A DNA stretch of 64,000 nt from JACCYX01 sp964610045 (GCA_964610045.1 CAZSUN010000004.1:30833-94832), one strand, 5' to 3'. Numbered from the stretch's first letter, positions 52,704-61,621 are shown. Program-made: numbers and translations. The notes: generated by a model not told the origin, from the letters alone.

Positions 52704-53972
52704 TTATCCGGTGGATACCGGCCGTCGGCTGAGCGCGAACAACCGCCAGGCAATGCCCACCGCGTACATCGCCAGCCCCGCGATCACCGCGCCCGGCGGC
52801 AGCGTCACCACCAACACGAGACAGCCCGTGAGGCCGATCGCGTTGAACACCCTCGGCCAGCGACGATCGGCCCCGGTTTGCGTCCAGGCCGAGGCGTTGG
52901 CCACCGCGTAATACAGCAGCACCCCGAACGACGAAAACCCGATCGCGTTCCTGATATCGGCCGTCAGCACGATCGCGATTACGGCCCCGGCCACAACCAG
53001 CTCCGCCCGCCACGGCACGCGGGTGACCGGGTGAACCGCCGCCAGCCAGGCCGGCAGGTCATGCTCGCGCGCCATCGCCAGGGCTGTCCTGCCTATCCCG
53101 GCAATCAGGGCCAGCAATGCCCCCAGCGCAGCCACGATCGCGCCAACCCGCACAATCGGGCCTGCCCAGGCATTCCCGGTCACCTCCGCCGCCAGCGCTA
53201 CCGGCGCAGGCGCGGTTGCCAGGCGGTCCGGTCCCAGCGCCAGCAGCAGGGTGATCCCGACCACGAGGTAGGCCGCCACCGTGATTCCGAGCGCCATCGG
53301 GATCGCCCGCGGAATCGTCCTCGCCGGGTCGATCACTTCCTCGCCGAGCGTGGCGATGCGGGCATAGCCCGCGAAGGCGAAGAACAGTAGTCCCGCCGAC
53401 TGCAGGATTCCGTAGAGGTCGCTGCCTCCTCCGTCCCAGTCGAGGAACGAGGTCGTGGTCTCGCCACTGAGGAGGATCGCCCCGATCACGACTGTGAGGC
53501 ACGTCAGCGATATCGTGACGAACACTTTGGTCATCGTCGCGGTGCGGGTGACGCCGCGCCCGTTGAGCGCAGTCAGCACAACCACCGCCGTCACGGCTAT
53601 CACGCGTTGCAGCCCGCGCGAATCCGGTATCGCATAGGCCGCGATCGTCAGCGCCATCGCCGCGCACGACGCCGTCTTGCCGATCACGAATCCCCAGCCC
53701 GCCAGGTAGCCCCACCACTCGCCCAGTTGCATCCGACCGTACACATAGGTGCCACCGGCGGCAGGGTAGGTCGCTGCCAGCTGCGCAGAGGCGACCGCAT
53801 TGCAGTAGGCGATGCCAGCGGCGATGGCCAGGCCGATCAGCAGGAGGCTGCCAGCCGCATCGGCGGCAGGCCCGAAAGCCACGAAGACCCCGGCCCCGAT
53901 CATCGAGCCGAGTCCGATCACCACCGCGTCGACGGTCGTCAACCGCCGTGCCAGCGTCGGTTGCTGCGTCAC
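52704..53972 (-). CDS. APC-superfamily amino-acid transporter
   Basis: 422 residues from GTG 53972, with GAGG eight bases upstream; an ATG at 54024 lacks a site. Twelve helices are visible. VDAVVIGLGSMIGAGVFVAF is the family opening with the substrate-binding unwound GSxxGxG-like helix, and FFAFAGYARIATLGEEVIDP is the helix 6 signature. ATYPAAGGTYVYGRMQLGEW is also diagnostic. It imports or exchanges amino acids or amines. Confidence 0.92.
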   Translation of the reverse strand: MTQQPTLARRLTTVDAVVIGLGSMIGAGVFVAFGPAADAAGSLLLIGLAIAAGIAYCNAVASAQLAATYPAAGGTYVYGRMQLGEWWGYLAGWGFVIGKTASCAAMALTIAAYAIPDSRGLQRVIAVTAVVVLTALNGRGVTRTATMTKVFVTISLTCLTVVIGAILLSGETTTSFLDWDGGGSDLYGILQSAGLLFFAFAGYARIATLGEEVIDPARTIPRAIPMALGITVAAYLVVGITLLLALGPDRLATAPAPVALAAEVTGNAWAGPIVRVGAIVAALGALLALIAGIGRTALAMAREHDLPAWLAAVHPVTRVPWRAELVVAGAVIAIVLTADIRNAIGFSSFGVLLYYAVANASAWTQTGADRRWPRVFNAIGLTGCLVLVVTLPPGAVIAGLAMYAVGIAWRLFALSRRPVSTG

Positions 53973-54409
53973 CTGCCTGTCCTCGCGCGAAATCCCTGTC
54001 GTCACTGTCGCCGAGTATCGCATCGCAGCAACCGCGCGGTATTTCGAAACTGTCACCCCACCGGAATCGCGGGCACCCATGGCTGTTGGCAGCCCCGCCC
54101 TCCGCCCGACACTCCACCACCTGATAGGGGCGCGATGGGGAGTGCGCAATCACACGGAGGAGCCGATCGGCCCACGGTTCCACCTTCCGTGCTGGAAGAG
54201 GGTCAGGGGGATGGACGTCAACGAGGGTTTGACGGCCTGCGGCCACTCCACCTCGCTCGCCCAGGGAACGACCCACTCTCCAACAAACCTCCTCCGGAGC
54301 CATCCGCCAAGTCTGTCATTCCGAGCCTGAGAGGCAGTGAGGTGAAGCCGAACGATATCTCCCGGTGCAGCCGGTATGCCGGCCATGTGTCGGCCCGTGG
54401 CCATCCAAC
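53973..54409. other. 437-base gene-free region with family A fragment
   Basis: A partial family A unit (GTCATTCCGAGCCTGAGAG .. GAAGCCGAACGATATC) spans 54315-54361. I see no coding sequence or RNA. Confidence 0.5.
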
Positions 54410-54775
54410 TCAATCCCGGGCCGGAACAGGTCTCCATGAAGTCTCCGTCCCACTCGCGCCACCGGGGAGGTCGGCGAACGCCGCGGGATCGGGCAGCGTG
54501 CCATCGAGCTGGTCCCAATACCGGTCCGTGATCTCGGCACTGTACTTGTGCGGGATGAAGGCGCGGTACGCCATCACCTGCAGCCCCAGATGCATCAATT
54601 CCCGCCCGTACGGATGATGCCGCAGGATGTTCGCGACGTGGACATGCCGCTCGTGCGTGAATTTCGGCATCTCGCCCGCCAGGAACAGCCGGATCGCGTT
54701 GGCATATCGGCGTTCGGTCCGGATCGACTCCAGCGATCGTTTGGCCTTGCCACCGGCATTGAAGGTCGCGGTCAT
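54410..54775 (-). CDS. unknown 121-residue protein at the end of the arsenic locus
   Basis: It starts in an ATGA overlap with the phosphoesterase stop, so it is co-translated. The sequence is rich in His and Tyr (FTHERHVHVANILRHHPYGR, MAYRAFIPHKYSAEITDRYW) and mostly helical, with no signal, membrane span or Cys. The clustered His residues could bind a metal, but no known motif is present. I do not recognise the family. Its fixed place after the phosphoesterase suggests joint function. Confidence 0.7.
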   Translation of the reverse strand: MTATFNAGGKAKRSLESIRTERRYANAIRLFLAGEMPKFTHERHVHVANILRHHPYGRELMHLGLQVMAYRAFIPHKYSAEITDRYWDQLDGTLPDPAAFADLPGGASGTETSWRPVPARD

Positions 54776-55506
54776 GCGTGGGCACCACCTGTTTCGATGT
54801 CGCGTGCGTACCGATCGTCGAGTTCGGGAATCGAGCGGATCGCGTCCGCCGTGGTCGTGATCGCGTACGGCACCCGCTGCATCGCGCTTGTGACCTTGCC
54901 ATCGCCATCGATCGAGAGCAACAGCCAGCCCGCCCGCGGATCGCCATCCTTTGGCTTGCCCACGCTCCCGGTGTTGATGAACCTGACCCCCTCGATCTCG
55001 CGAGTCCACGGCACATGCGTATGCCCGAACACGAGCACATCGCACTCCGCGCCCCGGGCGATTCGCGCCAGCGAGTTCGGGTCACGGTCGGCGAACAGGT
55101 ACTCGTTCATCCGGCGCGGGCTGCCATGCACGATACGCACGCGCACCCCATGGATGGTGTGCCGGATCTCCGGAACGAGGTCCCGCAACCACGCCTTGCG
55201 GTCGTCGGTCACCACCTGCCGCGACCACATCAGCGAGCGCTGGCCGCGCTCCCGCTCACCGGCGTCCTTGTAGGCGCAGCCGCAATCGTCTCGGTCAAAC
55301 CCGACCCCGTCGTCGTAGTTGCCCATGATGGTCGGGATGTCGCGTTGCCGGACAAGGTCGATCGTCTCGTTCGGCTCGGGGCCGTAGCCAACGAGATCGC
55401 CCAGGCAGATCACCAAATCCGGGGCGTGTGCGTCGATATCGCCAAGCACCGCTTCGGTGGCCACCCGGTTCCCGTGCAGGTCGCCAAACAACGCCAGGGT
55501 GGTCAT
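54772..55506 (-). CDS. calcineurin-like metallophosphoesterase in the arsenic locus
   Basis: 244 residues. All metal-binding motifs are intact: FGDLHGN, CLGDLVGYGPEPNE, GNYDDGV (GNxD), VHGSPRR, FGHTHVP and NTGSVG. An unusual insert DRDDCGCAYKD with two Cys follows the GNYDD motif. The family hydrolyses phosphodiesters or phosphomonoesters with two metal ions. The stop overlaps the unknown gene downstream and the start overlaps the three-helix gene upstream. A link to arsenic is by context only. Confidence 0.88.
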   Translation of the reverse strand: MTTLALFGDLHGNRVATEAVLGDIDAHAPDLVICLGDLVGYGPEPNETIDLVRQRDIPTIMGNYDDGVGFDRDDCGCAYKDAGERERGQRSLMWSRQVVTDDRKAWLRDLVPEIRHTIHGVRVRIVHGSPRRMNEYLFADRDPNSLARIARGAECDVLVFGHTHVPWTREIEGVRFINTGSVGKPKDGDPRAGWLLLSIDGDGKVTSAMQRVPYAITTTADAIRSIPELDDRYARDIETGGAHA

Positions 55507-55760
55507 TGCTGGTAAGACTCCGGGATGCCAGGGCAGAATCCGCGTTCGACACAACCCCGTACCTCGCGGAACGCGATCACGGGGACAAAATTCCTGACCG
55601 CGCTGGACCAGGAGTGATCGACCGCGTCGGCGACGCATTGATCGAGGACTTCATGGATTCGGCATGAGCTATCGCCGCAAAGGTCGGCGACCATCGTCAT
55701 CACCCTCGCTCGTGCGTCGTCGGGTGTCGCGACCTCGACTGGTGCATCGTACCGGCTCAT
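55503..55760 (-). CDS. small three-helix-bundle-type protein in the arsenic locus
   Basis: 85 residues. Both ends overlap neighbours by ATGA: the start with acr3, the stop with the phosphoesterase. It is likely three helices, with two Cys in DLCGDSSCRIHEVLDQCV and another in VRGCVERGFC. The FVPVIAFREVRG end resembles the small three-helix dimerisation proteins often next to arsenic genes. The Cys could bind arsenite, but no such role is shown here. Confidence 0.65.
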   Translation of the reverse strand: MSRYDAPVEVATPDDARARVMTMVADLCGDSSCRIHEVLDQCVADAVDHSWSSAVRNFVPVIAFREVRGCVERGFCPGIPESYQQ

Positions 55761-56845
55761 GCTGGACCCCCTTCCATGTCATTGGACGTGAACAACCGGT
55801 CCCGCAACCAGAGCGAGACGTACACGAGTGCTACCAGCACCGGGACCTCGATCAATGGGCCGACGACCCCGGCCAGGGCCTCCCCGGAGGAGATGCCGAA
55901 CAGGCCGATCGCGACGGCGATCGCCAGTTCGAAATTGTTCCCGGCGGCCGTGAAGGCGATCGCGGCTGTTTCCTCGTACGCGAACCCCATCCGGCGCGAA
56001 GTCGCGAACGCGATGCCGAACATCACCAGGAAGTAGATGACCAGCGGGACCGCGATCCGGACGATATCCCACGGCTGAGCGAGCAGGCGGTCCCCCTGCA
56101 TCGCGAACATGATCACGATCGTGTAGAGCAGTCCCAGGAGCGCGGTCGGGCCGATCCGCGGCAGGAAGTGCTCGGTGTACCATCGCTCGCCCTTCGCTCG
56201 CATCAGCCAGAACCGGGTCAGGAATCCGGCCAGCAGCGGGATGCCGAGGAAGATCAGCACACTCCTCGCGATCTCCCACATCGAGATATCGACCTCGGTC
56301 CCGCTCGCGCCGAACCATTGGGGAACCTCGGTCAGGAATAGCCAGCCCAGCACCGAGTACATCAGGATCTGGAACAGGGAGTTGATCGCCACCAGCACCG
56401 CCGCGACATCGCCGTCGCCGCAGGCCAGCTGGTTCCAGATCAGCACCATCGCGATGCAGCGGGCCAGGCCGATCAGGATTAACCCGGTCCGGTAGGCGGG
56501 CTCATCCGGCAGGAACGTCCAGGCAAGGGCGAACATCAGCACCGGCCCCACCACCCAGTTCAGCACCATCGACAAACCGAGCAGCCGCCCCTGGGCCTGG
56601 AACCGGCCCAGGGATTCGTATCGAACCTTGGCCAGCACCGGATACATCATCCAGAGCAGACCGATTGCGATCGGGAGCGAAATTTCGCCGATCTTGACCC
56701 GGTCCAGCCAGTCACCGAGGTCCGGGAACAGCTTGCCGAGCCCAATCCCCGCCGCCATCGCCAGCACGATCCAGAGGGGCAGGAACCGGTCGATCGACGA
56801 CAGGTGGCCAGATGCCTCCTGACGCCGCGAAGAACCAACCGGCAA
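55757..56845 (-). CDS. acr3: ACR3-family arsenite efflux permease
   Basis: 362 residues from TTG 56845; the start is uncertain because no clear ribosome site lies near, and a much longer frame upstream is intergenic repeat. Ten membrane helices. Conserved ACR3 residues are visible: GLARCIAMVLIWNQLACGD with the essential Cys, FLGIPLLAGFLTRFW, and FTAAGNNFELAIAVAIGLFG. It exports As(III) across the inner membrane. It is the core gene of the locus. Confidence 0.9.
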   Translation of the reverse strand: MPVGSSRRQEASGHLSSIDRFLPLWIVLAMAAGIGLGKLFPDLGDWLDRVKIGEISLPIAIGLLWMMYPVLAKVRYESLGRFQAQGRLLGLSMVLNWVVGPVLMFALAWTFLPDEPAYRTGLILIGLARCIAMVLIWNQLACGDGDVAAVLVAINSLFQILMYSVLGWLFLTEVPQWFGASGTEVDISMWEIARSVLIFLGIPLLAGFLTRFWLMRAKGERWYTEHFLPRIGPTALLGLLYTIVIMFAMQGDRLLAQPWDIVRIAVPLVIYFLVMFGIAFATSRRMGFAYEETAAIAFTAAGNNFELAIAVAIGLFGISSGEALAGVVGPLIEVPVLVALVYVSLWLRDRLFTSNDMEGGPA

Positions 56846-56886
56846 CGCTGCGTTATCCGGACCACGGGTCGACGGCGTGCGTCCCG

Positions 56887-56915
56887 GTAGGGCTGCGGAG
56901 CTTGCTCCGCCCGCG
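56887..56915. repeat. family B unit upstream of acr3
   Basis: GTAGGGCTGCGGAGCTTGCT CCGCCC, a compact hairpin, lies in the 118-base gap between the Cys-rich gene and acr3, and may split the locus transcript. Confidence 0.55.
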
Positions 56916-56963
56916 TTCGTTCGCGGCCAGTCAACCCGTTTGTCGACATCTCCGGATTCCGTA

Positions 56964-57173
56964 TTAATGGACAAGATGTTCACGCTCCCGCTGGATCGGT
57001 GGGCACGGCACCGATCCATACGTGCAGAAAATGCAACAGTCACCCGGGTCCGGCGTCAGGAGGCGTCCACACGCCTCGCACGGGTACCGGGCCTGGCAGG
57101 AGTCCTCAGGCATCGTTGCCTCGGCCTGGTGGCCGCACGGGCAGGTCACCGTCGACTGCAGCGTGACCTCCAT
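56964..57173 (-). CDS. 69-residue Cys-rich protein of arsenic loci
   Basis: From ATG 57173, overlapping the monooxygenase stop by one base. Nine Cys are arranged as TCPCGH, CQARYPCEACG, GDCCIFC and SVPCPP, two zinc-ribbon-like pairs followed by a GDCCxFCxYGxxPCPP signature. I have seen such small proteins beside arsR/acr3 genes in other genomes; their role is not established. It could bind zinc or arsenite as a chaperone. Confidence 0.75.
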   Translation of the reverse strand: MEVTLQSTVTCPCGHQAEATMPEDSCQARYPCEACGRLLTPDPGDCCIFCTYGSVPCPPIQREREHLVH

Positions 57174-58588
57174 CAGCAGCACCCGCCACGGCCGATCGCG
57201 GAGAGCTGGATCACCTGCGGCACACTCTCGTCGCAACAACTCGACCCCTGGCCAGCTGGCGCGCTGCCACAGCAGGTCCCCGCCTCATCCGCGCTCGCAT
57301 CCGTGCCGCAGCAACCAACACCGCGCTCACCGAGCACCGCGGACGACGAGCAGACACCAGTTTCCGGTAGGACCAGCTGCACGTCGCGCGCAGCCTCCCA
57401 ATCACCGGCCAGGGCGGCCGCCACCGATCGCACCTGTTCATAGCCGGTAATCATCAGGAACGTCGGCGCCCGGCCATAGCTCTTCATGCCCACCACGTAC
57501 ACATCGGGATCGGGGTGCTTCAGTTCCTCGGCGCCGTGTGGCGGCACCGAGCCGCAGCTGTGCACGTTCGGGTCGATCAGCGGCGCCAGCGCGACCGGGC
57601 TTTCCACCGCCGGATCGAGTGCCAGCCGCAGCTCCGAGAGCGTGGCGAGGTCCGGCCGGAACCCGGTCGCCCCGATGATCTCGTCCACCGGCGGCAGGAT
57701 CGTGTCGAGCCCACTCGCGACGATCCCGTCCGGGGTTTCGGTCACCCGGGAGATGCGGGCTCCCGTCACCAGGTGGAGTCGCCCGTTCTCGACCAACCGC
57801 CGGACGCGCGACCCGAGTTCGCCGCGTGCCGGCAGCGCATCGTTGATACCACCGCCAAACAGGTTGCCGGTGGCGGCCGCGGGTTTGCGGATCGCCCAGG
57901 TGATCGTCGTGCCGGGCGCGTCATCCGCGAGATCCACCAGGTCGAGCAGCACATTGAACGCCGAGTGACCGCTGCCAACCACCAGTACGCGCTTGCCCGC
58001 ATAGCACGATCGTGCCGCGCCCAAAACATCCGGAATCCCGTAGGCGATTCTGTCGCTGAGGGCTGTCTCTCCGATCGCGGGCTGGCCCGATGTCCCGATC
58101 GGGTTTGGCCGCGTCCACGTCCCCGACGCATCGACGACGGCGCGGGCGATGATCGTGGATTCCTCGCCGTCGCTGCTGCGGACCGTCACCAGGAACGGCG
58201 CCTCGTCGCGTCCCGGCGACTTCATCTTGTCGAATCCGTCGCGGCTGACCGCGATCACCTCGGTCTCGAGCCGGATTCGTGGTTGCAACACCGGCAGCGC
58301 CGCCAGGGGCGCAAGGTATCGCTGCACCAGGTCATTCCCGGTCGGGTACGCATCTGGATCGGGCGCCTCCCAACCCGACGCGACCAGCAGGTCACTTGCA
58401 GCCCGGTCGATCGAGTAACGCCACGGCGAAAAGAACCGGACGTGACCCCATTCCTCCACGCTGGCACCCACCTGCAAACCGCGTTCGAGTACCAGTGGGT
58501 CCAGGCCACGTTCAAGCAGGTGGGCGGCGGCGGCAAGTCCAACCGGACCACCACCAATCACGACAACCGGCAATGACGAGCGTTCCAT
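57173..58588 (-). CDS. FAD-dependent monooxygenase-like protein with Cys-rich tail (ArsO-like)
   Basis: 471 residues, AAGGAGTGTGAG before ATG 58588. FAD loop VVVIGGGPVGLAAAAHLLER at the start; NADPH loop VLVVGSGHSAFNVLLDLV at ~205; ATGFRPDLATL late FAD motif. The last ~60 residues are unusual: paired Cys in VGCCGT, GTCCGS, SSCCDE and GGCC. Related proteins in arsenic loci are called ArsO. The tail may bind As(III) or metals. Translation is coupled to the small Cys-rich protein. Confidence 0.88.
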   Translation of the reverse strand: MERSSLPVVVIGGGPVGLAAAAHLLERGLDPLVLERGLQVGASVEEWGHVRFFSPWRYSIDRAASDLLVASGWEAPDPDAYPTGNDLVQRYLAPLAALPVLQPRIRLETEVIAVSRDGFDKMKSPGRDEAPFLVTVRSSDGEESTIIARAVVDASGTWTRPNPIGTSGQPAIGETALSDRIAYGIPDVLGAARSCYAGKRVLVVGSGHSAFNVLLDLVDLADDAPGTTITWAIRKPAAATGNLFGGGINDALPARGELGSRVRRLVENGRLHLVTGARISRVTETPDGIVASGLDTILPPVDEIIGATGFRPDLATLSELRLALDPAVESPVALAPLIDPNVHSCGSVPPHGAEELKHPDPDVYVVGMKSYGRAPTFLMITGYEQVRSVAAALAGDWEAARDVQLVLPETGVCSSSAVLGERGVGCCGTDASADEAGTCCGSAPAGQGSSCCDESVPQVIQLSAIGRGGCC

Positions 58589-58600
58589 CTCACACTCCTT

Positions 58601-58622
58601 CGCATAGACGTTCGTCTATGCG
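58601..58622. promoter_or_regulatory. perfect 22-base palindrome between arsR and the monooxygenase
   Basis: Arms CGCATAGACGT/ACGTCTATGCG-type: 11 bases on each side are exact complements (58601-58611 and 58612-58622), just 12 bases before the monooxygenase start. It may be a second operator or a processing hairpin over the ribosome site. Confidence 0.5.
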
Positions 58623-58641
58623 TTGACGCAGGAAAAGCGAC

Positions 58642-59016
58642 CTAGACGAGGGAAATCTCCCGCCCCGGCGTGGAAACGAGGGATTGGGTGACCGATTGCA
58701 GAATGGCCGATCCACGCGGATCGACCGCGTAGTAGGCCCAAATCCCGCGTTTGGTCGACGTGATCAGGCCCGCTTCCCGCAGGACCTTCAGGTGATGGGC
58801 GATCGTCGGCTGGCTCACGTCGAACCGGTCGACGATGTCGCAGGCACAGAGCGGTTCGGACTGTGCGGCGATCAGCCGGAACACATCCAGCCGCGTGCCG
58901 TCGGCCAGTGCCTTGAACATCAGCAGGGTCTCGTCCCGGCTGGCGTTCGGCAGCGGTTCAGGCTCGATCACGATGGAACAACAACCGCTGGGGCGCGCTC
59001 GCGTCGATTCGTTCAT
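58642..59016 (-). CDS. arsR: ArsR-family arsenite-responsive repressor
   Basis: 124 residues. Winged helix with the helix-3 metal site LCACDIVDRFDVSQPT (Cys57, Cys59) and HHLKVLREAGLI as recognition helix. An N-terminal SGCCSIV adds Cys12 and Cys13, which could complete a three-coordinate As(III) site. Binding of arsenite releases ArsR from the promoter. The predicted transcript starts at the ATG itself, so translation would be leaderless. Confidence 0.93.
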   Translation of the reverse strand: MNESTRARPSGCCSIVIEPEPLPNASRDETLLMFKALADGTRLDVFRLIAAQSEPLCACDIVDRFDVSQPTIAHHLKVLREAGLITSTKRGIWAYYAVDPRGSAILQSVTQSLVSTPGREISLV

Positions 59017-59022
59017 GCCCGC

Positions 59023-59051
59023 AGCATACCCAACACATTGATGACTGTCAA
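59023..59051 (-). promoter_or_regulatory. arsR promoter with ArsR-box-like operator
   Basis: Minus strand: TTGACA (59046-59051), 17 bases, TATGCT (59023-59028), six bases to ATG. TTGA-N6-TCAA (59038-59051) is symmetrical and overlaps the -35 box, matching known ArsR operators. The spacing puts the transcript start at or next to the A of ATG. Confidence 0.7.
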
Positions 59052-59100
59052 TATATAGTCGGGATTACGTGACCCGATCAATCCACGGTTGGGAGTCTCC

Positions 59101-59128
59101 GTAGGGGCGATCCTCCGTGATCGCCCAA
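59101..59128. repeat. family B unit
   Basis: GTAGGGGCGATCCTCCGTGATCGCCC, a short hairpin in the gap between the arsR promoter and the creatininase gene. Confidence 0.55.
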
Positions 59129-59177
59129 TAGGCCACCACTCCAATCGATAGGGCGGGCCTATAGTTCCGGTGCCATC

Positions 59178-59987
59178 CTATGCGCTGTGTGACCCGAACT
59201 CCCGGTATCGCGGCGGGGCCTCGTCGTGGTACTCGCGGCAGAGCGCGACCAGCCGCTCCACCAGCGCCGCGAACAACCGCTCACCCTTCTCCGCAGACGC
59301 TACGAACGGGTCGCCGACCACCCCGTGCTCGGCCTCGCGCCGCCGCTCCGGGAACATCGCGTACCGCTGCACCTCCGGGCTGAAGTGCCGCCGCACCGGG
59401 TCCTTCACTGCCCGCGACATGTCAACCAGGTGATCGCGCAGGTGCAGTTGCAGGCTCGTCTCCCACTCTCCCCCGTGCCCGATACTGCCCTGGTCGTCCT
59501 CCTCGCCCAGCTCCAGCAGCACGTCCGGCGCCATGTTCCAGTACGTCAGCGGCAGCGCCCACACGTCCTCCTCCGCCAGCGCCACCGACGCCGTCAGCAC
59601 GGGCGCCTCGTTGCCGCCGTGCCCGTTCAGCAGCACGATCCGGTGGAACCCGTTTTGCCAGATGCTTCGCGCCACATCGCACACCAGGTGAATGAAGTGC
59701 TCCAGCGAGAGCGTGATGGTCCCCACCTCGCCCATGTTGTAGTGGGTGAACCCGTAGAGGATCGGCGGCGCCACGATTACCGGGAACTCGTCCACGGCAT
59801 CCGCCGCCGCGATCGCCAGGTGGTACGGGATCGAGATGTCGACATCCAGCGGGCAATGCGGCCCGTGCTGCTCCACCGACCCGATCGGCACGATCACGAC
59901 CGGCCGCTGCTCCAGCGCGGCCAGCAGTTCGTGCCGCAGCATCTCCTGCCACAGCACCTTCTTCCCCGACCTCGCCCCAACCAGCAT
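59178..59987 (-). CDS. creatininase/creatinine amidohydrolase-family protein
   Basis: 269 residues, AAGGAGAAGG upstream. Metal ligands of the family: PIGSVEQHGPHCPLDVD (Glu, His, Asp), LLNGHGGNEAPVL, and GEWETSLQLHL with the last Glu. Besides creatininase, the family includes formamide hydrolases of riboflavin/F420 and mycofactocin pathways (MftE); no other cofactor gene is nearby, so the reaction stays open. Confidence 0.88.
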   Translation of the reverse strand: MLVGARSGKKVLWQEMLRHELLAALEQRPVVIVPIGSVEQHGPHCPLDVDISIPYHLAIAAADAVDEFPVIVAPPILYGFTHYNMGEVGTITLSLEHFIHLVCDVARSIWQNGFHRIVLLNGHGGNEAPVLTASVALAEEDVWALPLTYWNMAPDVLLELGEEDDQGSIGHGGEWETSLQLHLRDHLVDMSRAVKDPVRRHFSPEVQRYAMFPERRREAEHGVVGDPFVASAEKGERLFAALVERLVALCREYHDEAPPRYREFGSHSA

Positions 59988-60249
59988 CTACCTTCTCCTT
60001 CGTGCGCCATGGCTCGCGGGTGGTTCATTCCGCCGCGTTCGATGTGCCAGTCCAGGAATTTCGCCATATTGACCTCTGGCGCAGGTCGCGGTCCTCGTTG
60101 CGTTCTTGATTGAGCAGCGCCTTCCGCAAACGGCCGGCCTGCCCGAAAGCGAGATGAACACATGCAGCAAATGCGGGTTGGGAGGTCAATACATGCAGGT
60201 TGGTGAACCCTCGAAAACCCCATCACATCAGGCAAATGCAGAAAATGCA

Positions 60250-60349
60250 NNNNNNNNNNNNNNNNNNNNNNNNNNNNNNNNNNNNNNNNNNNNNNNNNNN
60301 NNNNNNNNNNNNNNNNNNNNNNNNNNNNNNNNNNNNNNNNNNNNNNNNN
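60250..60349. other. scaffold gap (100 N), flanks not overlapping
   Basis: The gap cuts the C-terminus of the MscS-type gene. The true length is unknown. The left flank (59988-60249) has no gene that I can support. Confidence 0.9.
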
Positions 60350-61380
60350 TCCCGCCGCACACGCGGCAACCCCGGCCCACCCTGCGCCGCCAGGAACGTC
60401 ACCACCGTCTCCCGCACCAGCCCATTCAGCCCAAACATGTCGTCGGCGTTGGCGGCGCTGGTCGAGAACCGGAGAGTCACATTCGTCCCGGCGGTACCGG
60501 CGACCACCATCGAGAACGACCGCTTGTCCCACAGTGGCGACTCGTCGAGCACCCGCTCCAATTCGGCCCGCAACGCATCCAGCGGCACCGTCCAGTCCAC
60601 ATCCATCAGCACCACACCGGTGATCCTGTCCCCCCAGCGGGTCCAGTTGGTGAACGGCATGGTCACGAAATAGGACGATGGCAGGATCAGCCGCCGGTCG
60701 TCCCAGAGGTAGACCACCACGTATGTCAACGTGATCTCGCCGACCGTGCCGGACTCCTCCTCCACCTCGATGATGTCGCCGACGCGGATCGAATCGGTGA
60801 TCGTGAGCTGGATCCCGGCGAAGATATTGGTGAGGGTGGTTTGGGCGGCGAGACCGGCCACGATCGAGATCAGGCCGGCAGAGGCGAGTACCCCCTGCCC
60901 CATGATCCGCACTGTGGGAAACGTCATCAGCGCGGCCGCCACCCCGACCGTGATCACCAGCGCCACCAGCAGGCGGCGCAGCAGGATGATCTGGGTATGC
61001 GCCTTGCGAACGCTGACATCGTCACCGGCGTGCGACAGGCTGTACTTGCTGAGGAGAATCCCCTCAAGCGCGATCAACACCTCGCAGACGAACCAGGTCA
61101 GCGCCGCGATGAGGGCGATGCTGAGGATATGCGAGAGCGTCCGCGCCCAGTCGTCACGATTGGTCTCGATACCGAGCATCCCGATCCGGATCAGGGAGAT
61201 CGCAATCAGCGTGATCAGGGCGTCGCGCGTTTTGGCAAGGATGGTGGCCAGTTCCGGATGCGCGTCACGCTTGGTCCGGATGTAGTACTTCAGGATGAAG
61301 GTGGTCACCAGCGCGGACACACCAACGATCGCCAGCCAGATCACATCGGACGTGTGGTTGCGGAAAATATCGTTCAGCAC
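60350..61380 (-). CDS. MscS-family mechanosensitive channel, C-terminus lost in gap
   Basis: 343 residues are readable from ATG 61380. Four to five membrane helices come first (VIWLAIVGVSALVTTFILKY and others), then the MscS core: SAGLISIVAGLAAQTTLTNI, GIQLTITDSIRVGDIIEVEE, GTVGEITLTYVVVYLWDDRR, LPSSYFVTMPFTNWTRWGD. Longer than the channel at 33541, so a different subtype. It is likely close to its end when the gap begins. Confidence 0.9.
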
Positions 61381-61449
61381 CGGTCACCCTCGCTCCAGAT
61401 CGCCAGTTCGGAAATGGAAGCTCTCCGGAGTGTAGGCGCACATCGAACC

Positions 61450-61584
61450 GTCATGTCGAGCGGAGGCGTAGCCGAGGACTCGCCGAAGTCGAGACATCCC
61501 TGTGCGCAGTGGAGCGAAGCGGAACGAGAGCACGTGTACGCTTCATCGCTGTGGTCCAGATCTCTCGCGACACTCGGAATGACA
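61450..61584. repeat. family A element, full copy (GTCATGTCGAG type)
   Basis: GTCATGTCGAGCGGAGGC on the left and ACACTCGGAATGAC on the right form inverted ends; the middle contains ACATCCCTGTGCG, shared with partial copies at 37511 and 51392. Confidence 0.7.
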
Positions 61585-61621
61585 AGGAGAAATCCGGAAC
61601 GACATCAAGCGGTGTCGAGGG

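Noticed and set aside
59894..60070. short minus-strand ORF with a good ribosome site (MAKFLDWHIERGG)
   Set aside because: It runs into the creatininase gene in another frame and turns into Arg/Cys-rich shadow sequence; the open part is too short to judge.
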